From contig CM059621.1 in assembly GCA_030435675.1 (NCBI GenBank), positions 3,038,001 to 3,102,000 on the forward strand: 64,000 bases of DNA, in the 5' to 3' direction. This DNA is from Steinernema hermaphroditum (lineage: Eukaryota > Nematoda > Chromadorea > Rhabditida > Steinernematidae). The notes under the pieces are model-generated. The model was given only the letters and a program-made list of their open reading frames with translations, had not been told where the DNA came from and did not search any database. How positions within the stretch are numbered: position 1 is the stretch's first letter; every line of letters starts with the position of its first letter. Made by a program: the position numbers and the translations under genes. Shown here piece after piece: positions 44,099-57,217 of this stretch.

Positions 44099-44837
44099 TT
44101 AGTGACCTCCGACGACACCGCCGACGACGGGAAGACCCTTGAGGAGAGGAACGACTGAAATATGCTACTGTAGAGTGAAGAGAGGGAGAGAACCTACGGA
44201 GGTTGAGGACGGTTTGGAGGAGCGAGATGACGAGGCCGAGGATTCCACCGATGGGACCAGCGGCGATACCTCCGACGATGGGGATACCGCTGAGAACTCC
44301 AGTGACGGTCTTCTCGAGATCACCCCGAAGTCCAGAGATGTCAAGTCCTCCGATGGCTCCACCAGCAGATCCGGCGGCTCCCTGAGCACCTCCAAGAATT
44401 CCAGTGACAGCTCCGAGGGGACCAGATCCTCCCGTGATTCCTCCAAGAGCTCCAGTGATGTCTCCAGCAGCTCCGGAAGCGGCGTCCTTTCCTCCAGTGG
44501 TTCCGCCGATGATTCCTCCAAGGGCGTTGGTAGCAGTGTTGGTGACATCCGAGGCGGCGCCGCTGGCTCCAGAGGCAGCGTTTCCAGCACCTCCGGCAGC
44601 TCCGACGATTCCTCCAAGGGCATTGGTGGCCGTACCAGTAGCTCCGGAAGCGGCGTCAGAACCTCCGATACCGCCGATACCTCCAAGCAGTCCTCCAATG
44701 GCTCCGGCGTCACCGTTCTTTTCTCCGCTTCCATTCTTATCCTTCTTGTGGACCTCACCGGAATGGGGACCGTTGTTTCCTTGGTCGGCCAGGGCGACGG
44801 AAAGGAGGAACAGAGAGAAGAGAGCGATCGCCTTCAT
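44099..44837 (-). CDS. Gly/Ala-rich secreted protein 3
   Basis: Exons 44837-44198 and 44154-44099; 231 residues. Inverted twin of the gene at 42418, differing by loss of two residues after the signal peptide (ADQGNNG) and a few substitutions. Its last exon starts VPLLKG rather than IPLLKG. All splice sites intact. Confidence 0.85.
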
Positions 44838-45259
44838 GGTTCACAAAACGTTCGAATGAGTGACGCTCTCTCCCACCGGCCCTCTTTTGTATCGTTTGTG
44901 GATTGGAGTGCCACGTATCTTTGCAGTCCTGATTTGAATATACAATGGATGATTTTCGCCCACATAATCCGAAAAATTCCAAAAATAGGCGCAGTTGCTC
45001 TGTGGAAATCGGCTAGCCACGTCTGCCACGTCGGCTGTGTTTCAAAGCTCATCTAGTAAAAACAACTTTTACATGATCGACGGCATAACAAAAGCTGGTT
45101 GGAACCGAGTCTTGTGCATTTAATCAATGGCTAAAAGACAGTCTTCAAAAAAATTTCTAAATTTGGGCATTCTGGCAATACGAAAACAGCAAACGACAAA
45201 AATAAATAATTTATTCTATTCGAAGTTTGATACAATCATTATCGCAGTAAATAGGACTG

Positions 45260-45415
45260 TTAATTGACGCTGATAACAGTAGGCTTCCTTGCTACAACCG
45301 GGGGACCTCGTCGAATAAAGAGCCACCTGATTAGTGCAAATAGGCCGACCCAAGCGAAGCAGACGATCATCACCAGAAGAGTGTCCTTAGCGTACCAATA
45401 CCAAGGGTGAGACAT
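45260..45415 (-). CDS. Small single-pass membrane protein, 51 residues
   Basis: Single exon: MSHPWYWYAKD, then a hydrophobic span (TLLVMIVCFAWVGLFALIRWLF), then a basic RRGPPVVARKP tail and end VISVN. A minus-strand AATAAA lies ~40 bp after the stop. The positive-inside pattern implies N-out, C-in. No family recognised. Confidence 0.55.
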   Translation of the reverse strand: MSHPWYWYAKDTLLVMIVCFAWVGLFALIRWLFIRRGPPVVARKPTVISVN

Positions 45416-45791
45416 TTTTGGGTATGTGCAAAAGGATGCACGCCTGTACCCATCAAAGGTGGGCTTCCCACAAGTTGTGCACAAACCTCCTTCTTACAGG
45501 GTTGAATGACGTCTATTGCTGCCTGGCGTTCGCCGAATTGCTGCTGATGTTTGCGACGGTGCTCGCGGCAAGGTGTCAAAGAACAAGACATATAAAATGA
45601 CTGCACGATTGATTTATAGCTGCATGTTCATTGCTTTTATAACACTACAGAATTGCTCAATGATGGTCTTTTTTCATAACGTTATCTTTATTGAGCAACA
45701 CACTTTGTGTTTACACTTTCCATTTATAAACAAGTATGTACAAAACATGTCTCTTCACTTAAAACAAACGGGACACCATGATTTTGAGATT
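45416..45791. other. Intergenic, no gene seen
   Basis: 3' region of the gene to its right (minus-strand AATAAA near 45688); TATAAAATG-like sequence at 45590 without a following frame of note. Confidence 0.35.
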
Positions 45792-47187
45792 CTAATCGTA
45801 GTACATCGAATAGTAATCGTCCTCTTTCCGGAAATTCTTCGTCGTGGTCGTCGGTTTCTTTGTCGTTATGGTCAGTGGCCTTCGTGGTGTTGTGGTTGTC
45901 CTCGAAGTGACCCTAGTTGGGGTCGTCCTCGTTGTAGGCGCCTCTGTGACAAACCTTCGCTGGAAAGCGGGTTTCTTCGAAGATGGTGATGGGATGACCT
46001 GCAGTCACTTCATTTAATGCTTTTAAGTACGGTCGCCTACCGATTCAATCTTCTCGTCCACCGTGATTGTCTCGCTTCCGTCAGTCTCTTCCCCGGGGCC
46101 ATCAATCGACTCGGATATTTCCGGCAGTTCCATTCGTTCTTTTACCTGTTCAACTTTTTCTACTTTCTCCGTTTTCTCTATTTTCTCTGTTTTCTCGATG
46201 AGATCGATGTCTTCATCGCCGCCGTTCGAGACCTGGAATGCGAAATGCACTGTATTCCTGGTGGCCCTCAGTGGTAGGTTTTCCCTAAGTGATCTGTTGT
46301 CCCGGGGATCTATTGCCACACAATCGCAATCAGAAAGGTTGTTTTCAATAAGGTCCAACATTTCGTCCGTTAGACTTACAGCCGAATAGTAATCCTCCGT
46401 TCCACCATCAACACTTGCTGCTATCTCCGGGAGTTCTATCGCATTGGGCTTGGCCACCTTCTGAAGCTCTGTGGGACGTTCCTCCACAAGACTACTGTAG
46501 TCTGTTCCCAGATCGCCATCCCCAGGCAGGATTTCACCCGGCTTCGGCTTGTTCGCCTTCTCTCCGTTCTCTCCTTCGCCTTTTCCAAGTGCACTGCCGA
46601 AGATCTTTTCGAGACCAGGCATCTGGCCGCCCGCGAAGTTCGCAATAAGCTCCGGGTTGGAAAGGACTTCTCCGATAATGTCCCATCCTTTTGGGTCTTG
46701 GATCAGTTGAAGTGCCGTCTAAGCAGGTGATGTTTAGGTGATGAAGATTACGATACCTGGAAATTGGAGAAAAATTCACTTTTCTTGAACTGATCAAGAG
46801 CTTTGAAAATATCGCCGCAACTGAGGCGATTACAGAGTCCGAAGAATTCAGGCAGTTCAGGGATGGGCTCGTCGAAGTCACCCTTCTGAGAGTTCAAGAA
46901 GAGAGTGTCGATGATTTTGGCGAGGTCGAAAGGTTTGCCCGGCAGATCGGATTGCATGTTTACGGCCTTTGGCGCGCCAGCCTTGTTACGATCATCGACA
47001 GCGTGGAAGATGGCCGTTAGAAGACCTTTAGGCCCAAACAGCGTATTCGCCCACTGCTCGTTTTTGATTGACTTCGACGCGGCGGATGATGGTGAGTGAT
47101 GCACAGCCGAAACGGACAGTGGTGGAGGAACGGGGCCTACTGATGGGGCGCGCTGGGCGGTTGATGCAACTGGAGGCGGTCTCACAT
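45792..47187 (-). CDS. Unknown nematode protein with Glu/Lys repeat and Thr/Pro tail
   Basis: Exons recognised: 47187-46757, 46718-46041 and 45998-45792, all in phase; the first exon, upstream of the TTTCAG at 47188, was not found. Visible regions, in order: a Pro/Ser start (RPPPVASTAQRAPSVG); a globular part with two or more Cys (FFGLCNRLSCGDIFKALDQF); a GEGENGEKANKPKPG linker; an acidic region with DYYSAVS; a Glu/Lys run with period 3-4 (EKTEKIEKTEKVEKVEQ), probably a charged helix; and a Thr/Arg/Pro tail (TTRTTPTRVTSRTTTTPRRP) ending DDYYSMYYD. Exon two may hide a further intron (a GTAAGT at about 46381). Function unknown; composition suggests an extracellular or matrix protein. Confidence 0.65.
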
Positions 47188-47976
47188 CTGAAATCGGGCA
47201 TTTTGCTACTGTTTAGATATGAGACATTCAAAAAAGGGTAAAAAGGTAAAGACAACGACAGCAACATGGTTTTTGATTTCTAGCTTAACAATTTTCCGTA
47301 CACGTTTTTAGTTGTCTCCATCTATTGGGCTGCTACATTAAAAAACAAGGTGTTCAATCCGCTCACCATGCTAACCCTACAATCCCTATAACAGCCCACT
47401 TTGAAGCCAAGACGCTCTTCTTCGCAGGACATGTTGGCATTTCTTGGCTCTATCAGATCCATAGTGGTCCCTTCCCACTCAGGACGATATCAGTGGAAAG
47501 CGGTTAAAATAAGACGAAGTGGTCGATTTTCTGAAAATTGGACCAAAATATCTCTAAACTCTAAACCTTCCATAATATTCGAGGAGAAAGCTGTTGAAGC
47601 TGATGCCATAGAAGCGTAACGTGATACATGCATATACATGTGTCAGTAAGGACTCATTGAAACCGCCATTTTGAGTGTAACAACGCTTGTGGAAAAGATA
47701 AACCAAAAAAGGGTGATTCGAAATATCTAAAAACAAGAACATCCATCCTAACTATGCTAGCTGTGCAAAGTGCTTAGGATAGCGACGTTCCTACATCACC
47801 TTCGTCTAGCGGAGAGGCCCAGAGAGCATAAGCGCGTGAAAGATCAAAACACTTTAGGCACTTCCGATTTCTTTTTTGGTAAAAAAAAAAATTACTTCCG
47901 CGCCGCTGCTTAACAAAAAATGGCGCGTTTTGTTTACGTTTCTTTTCGTACCATGTTCTCTGATTTATTTTGAGCA
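47188..47976. other. Intergenic, missing first exon expected here
   Basis: Should contain the first exon of the gene to the left. A minus-strand ATG at 47267 opens a hydrophobic frame (MLLSLSLPFYPF) but has no donor in the right phase. Otherwise nothing. Confidence 0.35.
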
Positions 47977-48066
47977 ATGCATGAAACCACTGCACTCCTA
48001 ATTGTTCTTCTAGTTCTTGTTATTCTTGTCGGTGTAATGGTAACTTTCGCTGTCGTCATAACGTAA
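47977..48066 (+). CDS. Transmembrane micropeptide, 29 residues
   Basis: ATG to TAA: a short polar start (MHETT), then an unbroken hydrophobic stretch (LLIVLLVLVILVGVMVTF) and AVVIT. It aligns without gaps to the 32-residue peptide at 49232, with 16 of 29 positions identical. Immediately after the stop codons comes a strong splice donor (AAG|GTGAGTG), as if the transcript has a 3'-UTR intron. A possible acceptor (TTTTGAG) lies 2 bp before the ATG. Size and topology recall sarcolipin/sarcolamban-class regulators, but no sequence homology is claimed. Confidence 0.5.
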   Translation: MHETTALLIVLLVLVILVGVMVTFAVVIT

Positions 48067-48124
48067 TAAGGTGAGTGTCTTTATGAAGGGGATGACGGAT
48101 GCTCGTCCTTTTTTAATAATGATA

Positions 48125-48544
48125 AACCCGGCTGCGCGCGATTCGCGCCCTCCAGGACTAAAAGCCAATTAGGTGCTCATGCAAAGGGCTGAATTTGGGG
48201 CCAAAAAAACTGTAGCCCTGCGGGCGGCAAGATTGGCGCTCATCCCAGTTTTTTGGACTGAAGTTGTCCAAAAAACTGCAAAGCTAAAAAACACGCTAAA
48301 AACGGCACAAAAACTGTAAAGAAACGCAAAGCCTTGCGTCCCCAGAGATATGATGGAAGTATAGCGCTACCATCTCAATTGCTTGTGTGGCTCATTGCGA
48401 ACGTGCTTCGTTTGTAAGCGGGCGGTGCCGGGTTCGGTTCCCATCGGGGTCCTTATTTTGTGTGGCTGTTTTCCCCGTGCTCACGGAAAAACACACACAC
48501 AAACAGACCAACGGACCCGTCGGTTCTCCATTTATATATAGGGA
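48125..48544 (+). mobile_element. Short non-autonomous insertion, dispersed copy
   Basis: Starts AACCCGGCTGCGCGCG and ends TTTATATATAGGGA, like the copies at 8367 and 13426. Carries the same A-box-like TGGCTCATTGCG, B-box-like GGTTCGGTTCCC and CA run. The middle is different (a stretch with AAAAACTGCAAAGC). No ATA duplication at its ends. Confidence 0.65.
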
Positions 48545-49231
48545 ATTTGGGATTCGAAATCAAATAAGATAAAAAATGTCAAATGAGAAATGGGTCCTTC
48601 TTCTTATCTTACACTTCAAAGATATGTCATTCGGATCAGTTTGATGTCCACGACTTTGCAACTTAACCAGTAAAGACTCTTGGGAATCGCCTAATCTCAG
48701 AAAAAAAGCAACCGATTCCAATCCCAATCCTGATGCATGCATTGTTTGTGGATACCGAGGGTCCTATCTTGAAGCACAGCAAGCACAGCACATGCCAACA
48801 AAGACTGCTCTGCTCCTAATTCGATTTGCATTATTAACGCCTCAGGCAATGTGTGCTCTCCCAGCTGAGGATCGTCCATTTTCCCCAGCTGCTCCTTGTT
48901 TTTCGATGCAACACTAAAGTCCATCGGGCTATACATAATTTTTGTGTTTTTGCACTTTTTAAATCGTGTGTCCATGGAAACAGCAGCGGTCCCTTATTGA
49001 AAGTGCGCACATCATTGTACTAAAAATGGAATGAGCTTCATCAAGCGCGTGTCATCGTGTTTACCGCCTCCCCCGGAGTCAGGTTGCTCATTAGCTTTTC
49101 TAAGCGTCGCCTTGTTTTCGGACCGCTTCACTACGTCGGCGTATTTTCCCGTCACTGAGGGTCTTTTGTCCAGCCACCCACAGGTCTGGAAATAATTGCT
49201 ATCTGCGATGATCATTTGGTGAATTTCAGAG
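48545..49231. other. Intergenic, no firm gene
   Basis: A 92-codon minus-strand frame (48697-48975) is open but has no motif, and the 88-codon frame at 49012-49278 is antisense to the micropeptide. Probably non-coding. Confidence 0.35.
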
Positions 49232-49330
49232 ATGGAAGATTCCACAACACTTATCATTATCCTGCTAGTGGTAGTCATTCTCGTGGCAATTGTGGTCGGT
49301 TTTGCCGTCGTCGTTCCTACCAGAGGTTGA
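49232..49330 (+). CDS. Transmembrane micropeptide, 32 residues
   Basis: ATG to TGA: MEDSTT, then TL-I-I-I-LLVVVILVAIVVGF and AVVVPTRG. TTTCAG ends 2 bp before the ATG, the typical spot for spliced-leader addition, which supports a real transcript. Paralogue of the peptide at 47977: same acidic-Ser/Thr start, the same LLV-V-ILV core and F-A-V-V end. Single membrane span, very short termini. Function unknown. Confidence 0.55.
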   Translation: MEDSTTLIIILLVVVILVAIVVGFAVVVPTRG

Positions 49331-49535
49331 AGCCAGAATGAACGTTATTGATATTTTCAAGAGTGCATTTTGATACATAAATGATATCAAAGAGATATTG
49401 CATATTGAGGGTCAAACCACGGATCTACCTATCTACCTATCTATCTTTCCAGTAAGGCAGCAAAAAAAGAGTCACTTCTGAAGCTGCGAGCACATCGAGC
49501 ACAGATTGAAAAAGGCGACCAAATAGCATTACTTC

Positions 49536-50770
49536 TCAAAACAAGAACATTCGCTGAGAAGAGAACATTTAAAGATGCCGATTTGGCTGAAAGTTTGTGC
49601 ATTAGTGGTCCTCATGGAGTGTGTTGATCCTGCAAGATATGCCCATGGGCACTCCAGGTGTGTTAATTGGGGGCTATTTATCTTTCTCGCCATTCGTCTC
49701 TCATAGGTAATTCCCAAGTGACTCTTTAAAACTGACTGTTTTGGGTTGGTTTCAATGCATTCATGCTTCTTAGAGAACCAGTCTAACCATGATACTGAGG
49801 CCGGGTAAGGAAATATTAGGTTACTTGGGAATCACCGATGAGAAACAAAATCCATGTTAGTGAGACAGGACAACTAATACACTCCATGAATGTTAATTTC
49901 AACTAAATCCTTGTGGTCTAAAGACCTTGTCTACACAGTTCCCGTTCCTTTATGCAAAGGATCATAGCATTAATTCTCAAAACAAGAACATGGCTGAAAG
50001 TTTGTGCACCAGTGGTCCTCGTGGAGTGTGTTAATCCTGCAAGATATGCCCATGGGCACTCCAGACGTGTTGATTGGGGGCTTGTTATCTTTCTCACCAT
50101 TCATCACCGTGATTCCCAAATGACTCTTTAAACGGACTGTTTTGTTTTGTTTTCAAGGTATTAATGATTCCTAGAGAACCAGTCTAACCATGATACTGAG
50201 GCCGGGTAAGGAAATATTAGGTTACTTGGGAATCACCGATGAGAAACAAAATCCATGTTAGTGAGACAGGACAACTAATACACTCCATGAATGTTAATTT
50301 CAACTAAATCCTTGTGGTCTAAAGACCTTGTCTACACAGTTCCCGTTCCTTTATGCAAAGGATCATAGCATTAATTCTCAAAACAAGAACATGGCTGAAA
50401 GTTTGTGCACCAGTGGTCCTCGTGGAGTGTGTTAATCCTGCAAGATATGCCCATGGGCACTCCAGACGTGTTGATTGGGGGCTTGTTATCTTTCTCACCA
50501 TTCATCACCGTGATTCCCAAATGACTCTTTAAACGGACTGTTTTGTTTTGTTTTCAAGGTATTAATGATTCCTAGAGAATCAGTCTGATCATGATGGTGA
50601 GACCGGGTAAGAAAATATTAGGTTACTTGGGAATCACTGGTGAGAACAAAATCCATGTCAGTGAGACAGGACAACTAATACACTCCATGAATGTTAATTT
50701 CAACTAAATCCTTGTGGTTTAAGGATCCTGTCTACACAGTTCCCGTTCCTTTATGCAAAGGATCACATTA
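49536..50770. repeat. Tandem repeat, 401 bp unit, three copies
   Basis: Equivalent points at 49536, 49976 and 50377. The last two units are identical over most of 401 bp; the first is more divergent and has ~40 extra bases. Each has CTCAAAACAAGAACAT, GATATGCCCATGGGCACTCC and GATACTGAGGCCGGGTAAGG. A TATC/TACC microsatellite precedes (49425-49450). The small minus-strand frames inside are repeat artefacts. Confidence 0.8.
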
Positions 50771-50901
50771 CATCACTTGTCATTTGTCATTTGTCAGTGT
50801 AACTGTTAGCGTTCCTGTAATGACTTTCTTTAGGCAGGTCCCTAATGATCTAGGGACCCAGAATTTGCATTAGCGCATTAAGATCTGCACTAGCGCATTA
50901 A

Positions 50902-51598
50902 AGGGACCCGGTCATGGATAAAAAAAGTTTTATAAATCGCCTGAAAATTTTTGTCCCCCTGTTTTCGGGGTCGCTGAGCACGGTGGTGAAGTCGGTTTCC
51001 CAAAAAACCCAGTAGTTTTCAAGAAACGGACCTTAGGATTCAGAATGTGTTTTACCGTTGGTCCCGACACGATCTATCCGGCGCGGCACGAGTTTCGCAA
51101 TATTTTCGTTCTTTTTGGCCGAAATAGGTGACGACCAGCTCCGCGCTTGGGAACATTTTGCTCAGCAGCTTCTGGCGAGTCGAATGAGCCCAGGCGCGCC
51201 TAGATTGGATAAGTGCGTAGAAAACGCGGGAACTACGGTCGTGTCCGTCATGCAAGTCGTTTCGGGACCGACACACCGAGAATTGGACAGCAAAACTGTG
51301 TGGATCCTAAGGTCCGTTTCTTGAAAACTACTGGGAATTTTGACAAACTGATTTCAGCATGATGTTGGGCAGCCTCTAAAACAAGGGGCTGAAACGTTTT
51401 CGGAACGAACCGCGAACTCTGCCTTGCGCTTGAAGGCAAAGTTTGCACGACGTTTTTTGTCTATTTTTTGCTATTTCTCAGAAACTATCATGTTTTCCGA
51501 GAAACCGACTTCACCATCGTGTTCAGCAACCCCGAAAACAGGGGTGTACAAATTTTCAGAAGATTTGAAGAAGTTTTTTTATCCATGACCGGGTCCCT
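50902..51598. mobile_element. piggyBac-like MITE with TTAA duplication
   Basis: 697 bp, flanked by TTAA at 50898-50901 and 51599-51602. Ends are inverted repeats starting AGGGACCCGGTCATGGATAA; similarity between the two ends continues inward for ~130 bp or more (the GAAACCGACTTCACC and CCGTTTCTTGAAAACTACTGG blocks occur in both arms). No transposase. TTAA-specific insertion is the hallmark of piggyBac elements. Confidence 0.8.
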
Positions 51599-51602
51599 TT
51601 AA

Positions 51603-51909
51603 GACACGAGGCAGTTTCAGCAGACGCGTCAGATCAGACAGGAAGCACGAAAACATGAAAGCATTGAGCACTGAGCATGGGTTTTTCGGTTTTTCAGCTA
51701 GTCTGTCGGGAAACTTATCGTAGGAGAAGCCAATGAAAACAGAAGTCTCTCACTCACAGATTTTGCAGTTTTTTTTGCACTGTATGCTTGGATAAGACAA
51801 CGCATGGTGTCCAGTGGATCTGGTATGTTTTTCAATGCTATTTGATATGATTAACACCAACCTTTGACAACTTGGTGAACGATCCTTTCATCGGTGCTAT
51901 GGAATACCC
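51603..51909. other. Intergenic, no gene seen
   Basis: Short stretch between the MITE and the 3' end of the next gene; nothing recognisable. Confidence 0.35.
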
Positions 51910-52576
51910 TTACAGGCGCTCCATAAGCCTTCGCTTTCGACGCACCCACCGATAAGTGCGGAACGCTGTCCCTTTGCATGTTGCCGAAAGTCTCAAAAAC
52001 TCGCCGATTACGGTAGCATCCCGCTTATAACCAACCTCCATCTCGTCGTTGTGACTCATTTTCGGAACCTGTTTCGGCTCCTCTACCCTGTTATCGCGTA
52101 ACGCCGAACCGGTGAAGCTGTCGATGAGCTTCATCACCGTCTTCAGCATGCTGCTCTCGTTCATGAAACTCGAAATCATCGCCAACGGATTGTTCTCTGT
52201 AAATCGATTTCGTTTCTTTCGCTGTGCTACAATACAATCGCGAAAGTGAAACGAATCCCTCGTCTTTGTTATGCGGTCGCCGTGAGGGCGCCACGCACTA
52301 CTCAAAGGAGGTCACTTTCGAGTTTCACTCCTCCGCTGACCGGTTCCTCGTCGCGGGGGCGCACAAACCTGTGGAAAAGGCGTCCGGTGCCGCCGTGGAG
52401 GTCGTAGGCCGCGTTCGAACTGGCCGCTCGCGTTCTGGTTCATCGCCGTGGGTGATCGTGTAGACGAGTTTGCCGACGGGTTCTGCTCGAGGGGCCGCGA
52501 GGGTGACGGACAGGGAGGAGGCGACAAGGAGAGAAAGAAGAATTAGCGATTGACCGGAATTCGCATCTAAATGCAT
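51910..52576 (-). CDS. Small secreted protein, 164 residues, unknown
   Basis: Exons 52576-52369 and 52196-51910. TTTCAG three bases before the ATG supports trans-splicing. Signal peptide from MHLDANSGQSLILLSLL to about TLAAPRAEP. The N-terminal half is polar (THGDEPERERPVRTRPTTST); exon two encodes a helical segment (LAMISSFMNESSMLKTVMKLIDSFTGSALR) and a very basic end (RWVRRKRRLMERL). Donor ACAG|GTTTGTG was picked because it alone gives the right phase. Possibly a peptide precursor, as basic clusters could be processed. No family recognised. Confidence 0.6.
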
Positions 52577-54266
52577 TTGCTGAAATGAGACAGGATGTAG
52601 CTACGAAGCTAAGGAAGCCAAAGAAAGAGTCAAGAAAGAACGCACTGGGAACCCGGCCCAACAAACTGATAGTGTTGGCATGGAAATGACACAAAGGACA
52701 GAACACCCAAACCTCTAAAAAGTCCTAATTGGTCACATACCAAGCTTTTGTACTATTGATGATAATAGCACATTTTTATGCAGGGGAAATTCTTTCAATA
52801 TTTGCAGAAGAAGGCAGAAAGCAAGCTACAAAAAAACTGATTTACCTGTTCTGTAAACGTGTCTATAAGGAATTCTCCCAATCCAAAGACCAGGTTCTTT
52901 GAAATCGGAAACTGGCCGCAAAGGGAGACTCTGAAGACCCTGATTTTCAGCCCCATTACGCTTATTGCAAAGGGTACAATTACGGGCAGGTGGCCTCTTT
53001 GTCCAGACACAAATTCTGCGGTCGAGAAACGGGCTCAGGTGTTCTTTCATATACAAGATGGACCAAAAAGGGATCCAGACAAAATTTATTTACATTTCCC
53101 TGTACATCCTAAAATGAGACCGATCGAAGAGGACCTGAGGACACAAATTCCTTTGTTGCCTATTCACTCGCGATGAGCTTATCGAGATTCGGGAACTGGT
53201 GACAACAACTACGGAAATCTAGAGACGACCATGTGTCAGATCACTAAAGCAGTTGTTCAATAAGTTGTTCAATCACCCTAGCATGCTCATGGAAATGACT
53301 TTCCAGACTTCTGTTTAGTTGGCCTTTGTGGGCTACCCTGTATAAATCAAAAGAAAAAAGATCCCAAAAGAATTGAAGCTTTAAAGAGGACGTTTTCTGG
53401 TTGATCAAGTCCGGCTCAAACAAATCACATTGGGGGTTAATATCACTCGATGTGAACGGTCCGATACCGTATCCATGGGGTATATCAATGTCAGAAGTAA
53501 CAAGAAACGCAAAAAAAATCGATTGTACGGGCTACCGTATCCGGATATACATCAATTCACGAACCCCAATTCCCCAAATGAGCATCACGTAATCAAACAA
53601 CGAGACACGAAACGTGTCTAATTCGGTTATGCAAATTGCAGCACTGCCGACAACACAAACCAGCAAAGAAGTCGTTCGATAGCGCGCGTTCCCCCATAGA
53701 CGATCTGCTTGAGAAAATCTCCGGCGCCTGGAGCTCTGTGGGCTAAACCGGTTCCCTGGCCGCCGCCGGCGTCTTGCACCTCCCTTAGGGATGACCGTGA
53801 AAACCGCGCAGCACAGAAACTCAAAGTTCCCCTCGCCGCTGCTTATCATCTCCGCCTCCACAAGCCGTTTCCCCCACTTTAAGCGCTTCTTTGTTCACAG
53901 CGGGTTGACATCCAAATTCGTCGTCTTCTTCTTCTGCAGCTCCTATTGAGTCACTGAAACATACCCGCTTCGCGCACATCGCTGACTCATGCTAATAAAC
54001 TGGAAACGGTGATGGTGGTGCAAGAGATGTTATCTAATCACAGCTCAATCGAAGTCCGGTACGGGAAGTGTTCGTGAAACATGCACAAACTAGCTTTTAC
54101 TTTCATATAATCACCACATCAAAACGTTAAATATTATTAAACCAATGTGGTTATAAATAGCACCTAAAATACATGGAACTGTCCAGTCCATACATACCCA
54201 AGATTGAATTGGCAAGGAGAGGCACGTGCGTCACCTAAGCTCAGCATATCACAGAAGAAACAAAAA
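52577..54266. other. Long intergenic stretch, no firm gene
   Basis: Contains a plus-strand frame of 105 codons (52859-53176) and a minus-strand region (about 53950-53640) with two coding-looking pieces in different frames (GAAEEEDDEFGCQPAVNKEA and GDFLKQIVYGGTRAIERLL). No splice pattern joins them, so neither is called. Confidence 0.35.
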
Positions 54267-56631
<2,365 letters not shown>

Positions 56632-57217
56632 AACAAGATGTTCGGGAGGAAATGTGACTATACGCGGCTCTCAGATCTTCCACGAAAACATAGAGATCAA
56701 CGCGACGGCGGAAACGCTCTGAAATCGTTGAACAAAATATGGGAGATCGACGGAGATTAGGCGGGGGCGCCACGACGGCACACACGATGCACGAGACGAA
56801 AGGCAGGTCTCATATGGAAACTTCGCGGGCGAAGTGCTCTTCCTAACCAGAAATCCAATTTATTGGAACACCCTTGGTGCCGAGTCGGAGATCTCGGGTT
56901 GTTTGTCATTTTCTCGCTCCATTAGCGCTAGTGGCCTGGCTCGCCGATCTGTGGTCCTCTCCGACTCCACCAGGATGACGATGTCTGGCAGGCACGACCA
57001 CGTCACACCACTGCCGCCGCTGCAAGTGATCCCGATGCTGTCTACAAAAAGAAGTTGCATTTTTGAAAGTAGACGTCCCAAATTGCTTGACGCAGACAGT
57101 CGCACGAATGAAGCGGACCTCCAACCATCTTTATTAAGCAATGTAAACGAGGTTGACAACGGTAAAGAGAATCAACGAGCACACTTAGGTTATATTTATT
57201 ATGCATTGAATTCGTTC
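56632..57217. other. Intergenic, no gene seen
   Basis: Mannosidase upstream region and the 3' end of the next gene (minus-strand AATAAA near 57195). Confidence 0.4.

Larger units (their letters stand above)
42173..45082. repeat. Large inverted duplication, ~1.03 kb arms
   Basis: The left arm (42173-43211) and right arm (44050-45082) are near-identical reverse complements, from CGTCGATCATGTAAAAGTTG at the outside to TCCTTTGCATG-type sequence at the inside. Each arm has a whole Gly/Ala-rich gene plus promoter. The spacer (43212-44049, 838 bp) is unique and contains a small gene. Confidence 0.9.

Noticed and set aside
52859..53176. 105-codon plus-strand open frame
   Set aside because: No motif, no start or splice context, and an overlapping minus-strand frame of similar length.
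53640..53950. Possible minus-strand gene, with a faint resemblance to the start of a DEG/ENaC channel (GDFLKQIVYGGTRAIERLLCW)
   Set aside because: The coding-looking pieces lie in different frames without usable splice sites, and the diagnostic channel motifs are absent.
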